A stretch of 31,806 bases of DNA, from the NCBI GenBank assembly GCA_036269915.1, contig DATBDM010000210.1, positions 1 through 31,806 on the forward strand, read 5' to 3'. The DNA comes from DATBDM01 sp036269915 (GTDB taxonomy: Bacteria; Actinomycetota; Thermoleophilia; Solirubrobacterales; Solirubrobacteraceae). The position numbers and the translations under genes are program-made. The notes under the pieces are model-generated. The model saw only the letters and a program-made list of their open reading frames with translations. It had not been told where the DNA came from and did no database searches. This document shows, one piece after another, positions 29,344 through 31,806 of this stretch (its first letter is position 1; the number at the start of each line of letters is the position of its first letter).

Positions 29344-29370
29344 TTGGCACTCTCCGCATGGGAGTGCCAG
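29344..29370. promoter_or_regulatory. CIRCE element 2 (HrcA operator) in the groES leader
   Basis: TTGGCACTC-N9-GAGTGCCAG, close to the CIRCE consensus TTAGCACTC-N9-GAGTGCTAA, begins a few bases after the expected transcription start. Binding of HrcA here and at CIRCE 1 would bracket the promoter. Confidence 0.92.
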
Positions 29371-29413
29371 ATCGTTCTTGGAAGTCCCTCGGATCTCAGT
29401 GGAGGTCATCCGC

Positions 29414-29704
29414 ATGAAGCTCAAGCCCTTGGGCGATCGTCTGATCGTCAAGGCCGTTGAAGAGGACACGACGACCGCCTCCGGCATCGTCCTGCCCGAC
29501 ACGGCGAAGGAGAAGCCCCAGAAGGGCAAGGTCCTCGCGGTCGGCGACGGCAAGCTCGACGACAACGGCCAGCGCGTCCCGCTGGACGTCTCCGAGGGCG
29601 ACGAGGTCCTCTACTCCAAGTACGGCGGCACGGAGATCGTGGTCGAGGGCGAGGATCTCCTCGTGCTCCGCGAGTCCGACGTGCTGGCCAAGGTCCAGTC
29701 CTAG
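29414..29704 (+). CDS. groES: GroES co-chaperonin (Hsp10)
   Basis: The product has 96 residues, the normal GroES length. MKLKPLGDRLIVKAVEED opens it, the mobile loop is TTTASGIVLPDTAKEKPQKG, and GDEVLYSKYGGTEIVVEGED closes the beta-barrel. Seven copies cap the GroEL ring and close the folding chamber in the cytoplasm. ATG 29414 is set by GGAGGT at 29401-29406 with 7-nt spacing; an in-frame upstream codon at 29378 lies in the leader. It is followed 20 nt later by groEL and controlled by the two CIRCE sites. Codon use is less extreme in GC than in neighbours, as expected for a highly expressed gene. Confidence 0.98.
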   Translation: MKLKPLGDRLIVKAVEEDTTTASGIVLPDTAKEKPQKGKVLAVGDGKLDDNGQRVPLDVSEGDEVLYSKYGGTEIVVEGEDLLVLRESDVLAKVQS

Positions 29705-29724
29705 GAAGCGAGGCCCAGAAACTT

Positions 29725-31353
29725 ATGGCTCACAAGGAACTGAAGTACGACGTCGAGGCCCGCAAGGCCCTCGAGCAGGGCGTCGATGCGGTCGCCAACG
29801 CGGTCAAGGTCACCCTCGGCCCGCGTGGTCGCTATGTCGTCCTGGACAAGAAGTTCGGCGCCCCGACGATCACGAACGACGGCGTGACCATCGCTCGTGA
29901 GATCGAGGTCGAGGACGTCTTCCAGAACCAGGGCGCCCAGCTCGTGCGCGAGGTCGCCACGGCGACCAACGACGTCGCGGGCGACGGCACCACCACGGCG
30001 ACCGTCCTCGCCCAGGCGATCGTTCGCCAGGGCCTCAAGAACGTGGCCGCCGGCGCCAACCCGCTGAGCCTGAAGCGCGGCATCGAGAAGGCCGTCGACC
30101 AGGTCGTCGAGCACATCGGCGAGATCTCCAAGGAGATCTCCGGCAAGGACCAGATCGCCCGCGTGGCGACCATCTCCGCCGGTGACGATGAGATCGGCGA
30201 TGTCATCGCCGACGCCATCGAGAAGGTCGGCAAGGACGGCGTCGTGAACGTCGAGGAGGGCCAGACGTTCGGCATGGACCTCGAGTTCACCGAGGGCATG
30301 CAGTTCGACAAGGGCTACATCTCGCCGTACATGGTCACCGACCAGGAGCGGATGGAAGCGGTCCTCGAGGATCCGTACATCCTCATCGCCAACTCGAAGA
30401 TCGGCTCGGTCCGGGACATCCTGCCCGTGCTCGAGCAGACGATCCAGTCGGGCAAGCCGCTGCTGATCATCGCCGAGGACGTCGAGGGCGAGACGCTCGC
30501 GACGCTCGTCGTGAACAAGCTGCGCGGCACGTTCACCGGCGTCGCCGTCAAGGCGCCGGGCTTCGGCGACCGCCGTAAGCGCATGCTCGAGGACATCGCG
30601 ATCCTCACGGGCGGCGAGGTCATCACCGAGGAGATGGGCCTCAAGCTCGAGAACACCCAGATCTCGCAGCTCGGCCGCGCCCGTCGCGTCGTGGTCACGA
30701 AGGACACGTCGACGATCGTCGACGGTGCCGGTGACGGGGACGCCATCAAGGGCCGCATCAACCAGATCAAGGCGGAGATCGAGAACACCGACTCCGACTT
30801 CGATCGCGAGAAGCTCCAGGAGCGCCTCGCCAAGCTCTCCGGCGGCGTCGCCGTCGTGAAGGTCGGCGCGGCCACCGAGACGGAGATGAAGGAGAAGAAG
30901 CACCGCGTCGAGGACGCCCTGCAGGCGACCCGCGCGGCGCTCGAGGAGGGCATCGTGCCCGGCGGCGGCGTCGCGCTGCTGCGCGCGGCGAGCGCGGTCA
31001 ACCCCGACGCGTACGAGGACGACGAGCGCACCGGCGCCCGCATCGTCCTCCGCGCGCTCGAGGAGCCGCTGCGCCAGATCGCGCACAACGCCGGCCTCGA
31101 GGGCTCGGTCGTCGTCAACGACGTCCGCAAGGCCAAGAAGGGCCAGGGCCTGAACGCGGCGAACGGCGAGATCGTCGACCTCGTCGCCGAGGGCATCATC
31201 GACCCGGCGATGGTCACGCGCTCGGCGCTGCAGAACGCGGCCTCGATCGCGAAGAACATCCTGACGACCGAGGCCATCGTGGCCGAGGTGCAGGACAAGG
31301 ACGGCGCCGGCGTCGGCGGCGGCGGCATGCCCGACATGGGCGGCATGATGTAG
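29725..31353 (+). CDS. groEL: GroEL chaperonin (Hsp60)
   Basis: The product has 542 residues, full length. It has the ATP-site NDVAGDGTTTATVLAQ (about 82-97), KVTLGPRGRYVVLDKKFG and NDGVTIAREIEVED in the equatorial domain, the apical-domain KAPGFGDRRKRMLEDIAILT stretch, and EEGIVPGGGVALLRA near the C-terminus. It ends in a Gly/Met tail (GGGGMPDMGGMM), the type found in the housekeeping chaperonin rather than the His-rich tail of actinobacterial GroEL1. Fourteen subunits form the double ring that folds proteins with GroES and ATP. It is the second gene of the CIRCE-controlled operon and is followed by a strong hairpin at 31388-31417. Confidence 0.99.
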   Translation: MAHKELKYDVEARKALEQGVDAVANAVKVTLGPRGRYVVLDKKFGAPTITNDGVTIAREIEVEDVFQNQGAQLVREVATATNDVAGDGTTTATVLAQAIVRQGLKNVAAGANPLSLKRGIEKAVDQVVEHIGEISKEISGKDQIARVATISAGDDEIGDVIADAIEKVGKDGVVNVEEGQTFGMDLEFTEGMQFDKGYISPYMVTDQERMEAVLEDPYILIANSKIGSVRDILPVLEQTIQSGKPLLIIAEDVEGETLATLVVNKLRGTFTGVAVKAPGFGDRRKRMLEDIAILTGGEVITEEMGLKLENTQISQLGRARRVVVTKDTSTIVDGAGDGDAIKGRINQIKAEIENTDSDFDREKLQERLAKLSGGVAVVKVGAATETEMKEKKHRVEDALQATRAALEEGIVPGGGVALLRAASAVNPDAYEDDERTGARIVLRALEEPLRQIAHNAGLEGSVVVNDVRKAKKGQGLNAANGEIVDLVAEGIIDPAMVTRSALQNAASIAKNILTTEAIVAEVQDKDGAGVGGGGMPDMGGMM

Positions 31354-31387
31354 GCAGGCGCCTCGGCGCTTCGCTTGCGAGGTACTT

Positions 31388-31417
31388 CGAGGGCCCGGCG
31401 TTTTCGCCGGGCCCTCG
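31388..31417 (+). terminator. groEL transcription terminator hairpin
   Basis: A perfect 13-bp stem (31388-31400 with 31405-31417), almost all G-C, closes a TTTT loop 34 bp after the groEL stop. The stem is followed by a T/G-rich stretch rather than a pure T-run. Confidence 0.88.
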
Positions 31418-31764
31418 GTCGTTGTGGGGTCGCTCGGTCGCGCGCCGCCGGTCGGCGGCGTTCCGCTCGGGCGTTCGCTTTTCGTGCGCGGCGCAGGCGG
31501 ACGGCGCATCGAGGAGGGACGCCCGAGAGTGCCGGCGCGGCGCGCGGCAACCGGCGGTCGGTATGCGCCAGGAGAGCCACGCTCGGCGTGTGAGCGATCG
31601 AGACGCACGTTAAGGGCGATATGCAGACCAAACGTGCGCCTCGATCGCGGTCGGGCGACCGCTCGCGCCGAGCTCCGCGGCCTTGGGCCCTGCTTCCCCC
31701 TCGATGCGCTGTCCGGGAGCGCGCGTCCCGGCAGCGCGCGGGGGGCGGGACTCCGAAACCCGCG
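31418..31764. other. Gene-poor interval with several inverted repeats
   Basis: No reading frame here shows recognisable protein features or a credible start. Besides the repeat at 31594-31648 it contains two short hairpins: GCGGTC/GACCGC (31647-31652 with 31657-31662) and CCGGGA/TCCCGG (31713-31718 with 31726-31731). It separates groEL from a minus-strand gene entering from the right. Confidence 0.5.
31594..31648. repeat. 18-bp imperfect inverted repeat downstream of groEL
   Basis: Arms at 31594-31611 and 31631-31648 pair at 17 of 18 positions around a 19-nt spacer that contains the less GC-rich GATATGCAGACCA. It could be a regulatory dyad, a small-RNA hairpin or the terminator of the minus-strand gene; nothing in the window decides. 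Confidence 0.7.
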
Positions 31765-31806
31765 TCAGCCGCGCGTGAGCACCTCGACGAGCCCGGGGAA
31801 GCGCTC
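31765..31806 (-). CDS. C-terminal fragment of an unidentified gene (truncated by window edge)
   Basis: Reading leftward from the window end, one frame gives ERFPGLVEVLTRG and then TGA (31765-31767). The segment has ordinary amino-acid composition and ends a plausible amphipathic helix, but 13 residues are too few to name a family. It would converge on groEL. It may also be a chance open frame. Confidence 0.35.
   Translation of the reverse strand, partial: ERFPGLVEVLTRG

Noticed and set aside
31375..31613. Short plus-strand frames after groEL
   Set aside because: They are Arg-rich, have no credible ribosome site and cover the terminator hairpin; they look like chance open frames.

Overview
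The window is about 31.8 kb of very GC-rich, tightly packed bacterial DNA. A fused two-WYL PafBC-type regulator, an RsbRD/PucR-type regulator, a lhr-nei neighbourhood, CIRCE-controlled groES-groEL, GTG starts and short TANNNT -10 boxes point to a high-GC actinobacterium. A deep branch such as Thermoleophilia/Solirubrobacterales is my best guess. That placement is inference from gene types and composition, not from a marker-gene search. I see no tRNA, rRNA, CRISPR array, integrase or transposase.

Layout. (1) 1-2060: the 3' part of a PafBC-like DNA-damage regulator and a small flavin/F420 split-barrel protein. (2) 2023-4543, minus strand: a three-gene operon of DeoR regulator, MFS permease and HAD sugar phosphatase, joined by 4-nt overlaps, with nested inverted repeats in front. 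(3) 4659-8732: a secreted protein of unknown function, an acyl-lipid/acyl-CoA desaturase, a divergent PucR-type regulator, a gamma-glutamylcyclotransferase-like protein and a small lipoprotein. (4) 8768-19184: a genome-maintenance stretch. A TetR regulator, a family-5 uracil-DNA glycosylase and an MFS exporter overlap by 4 nt each and are followed 1 nt later by the large helicase Lhr. A membrane GGDEF-EAL protein sits on the opposite strand, followed by an Fpg/Nei glycosylase and a GDPD-type phosphodiesterase. (5) 19275-21480: a Tat-exported BBE-type flavoprotein, a LysE-family exporter and a cluster of GGGGTCTGACCCC palindromes. (6) 21477-25509: an efeO-efeB iron/haem pair without efeU, and a divergent secreted phosphoesterase. 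(7) 25563-28642: an ECF sigma factor overlapping a DUF4349 membrane protein, a Crp/Fnr regulator overlapping a Nudix hydrolase, and an ASCH protein. (8) 28643-31353: a four-helix membrane protein and groES-groEL behind two CIRCE operators, ending in a strong terminator. The last 450 bp hold inverted repeats and the tail of a minus-strand gene.

Two global patterns stand out. Nearly every first-of-operon gene has a TANNNT hexamer ending 7-9 nt before its start codon, which is the geometry of leaderless or nearly leaderless transcripts, while genes inside operons or with real leaders carry Shine-Dalgarno sequences. All six convergent gene pairs overlap, abut or lie within 5 bp of each other, two of them sharing a CTAG that stops both genes.

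I did not find a clearly new defence or mobile system. The best candidates for something not well described are the ECF/DUF4349 pair, the UDG-MFS-Lhr-Nei repair neighbourhood, the palindrome cluster at 21352-21480 and the unexplained inverted repeat downstream of groEL.
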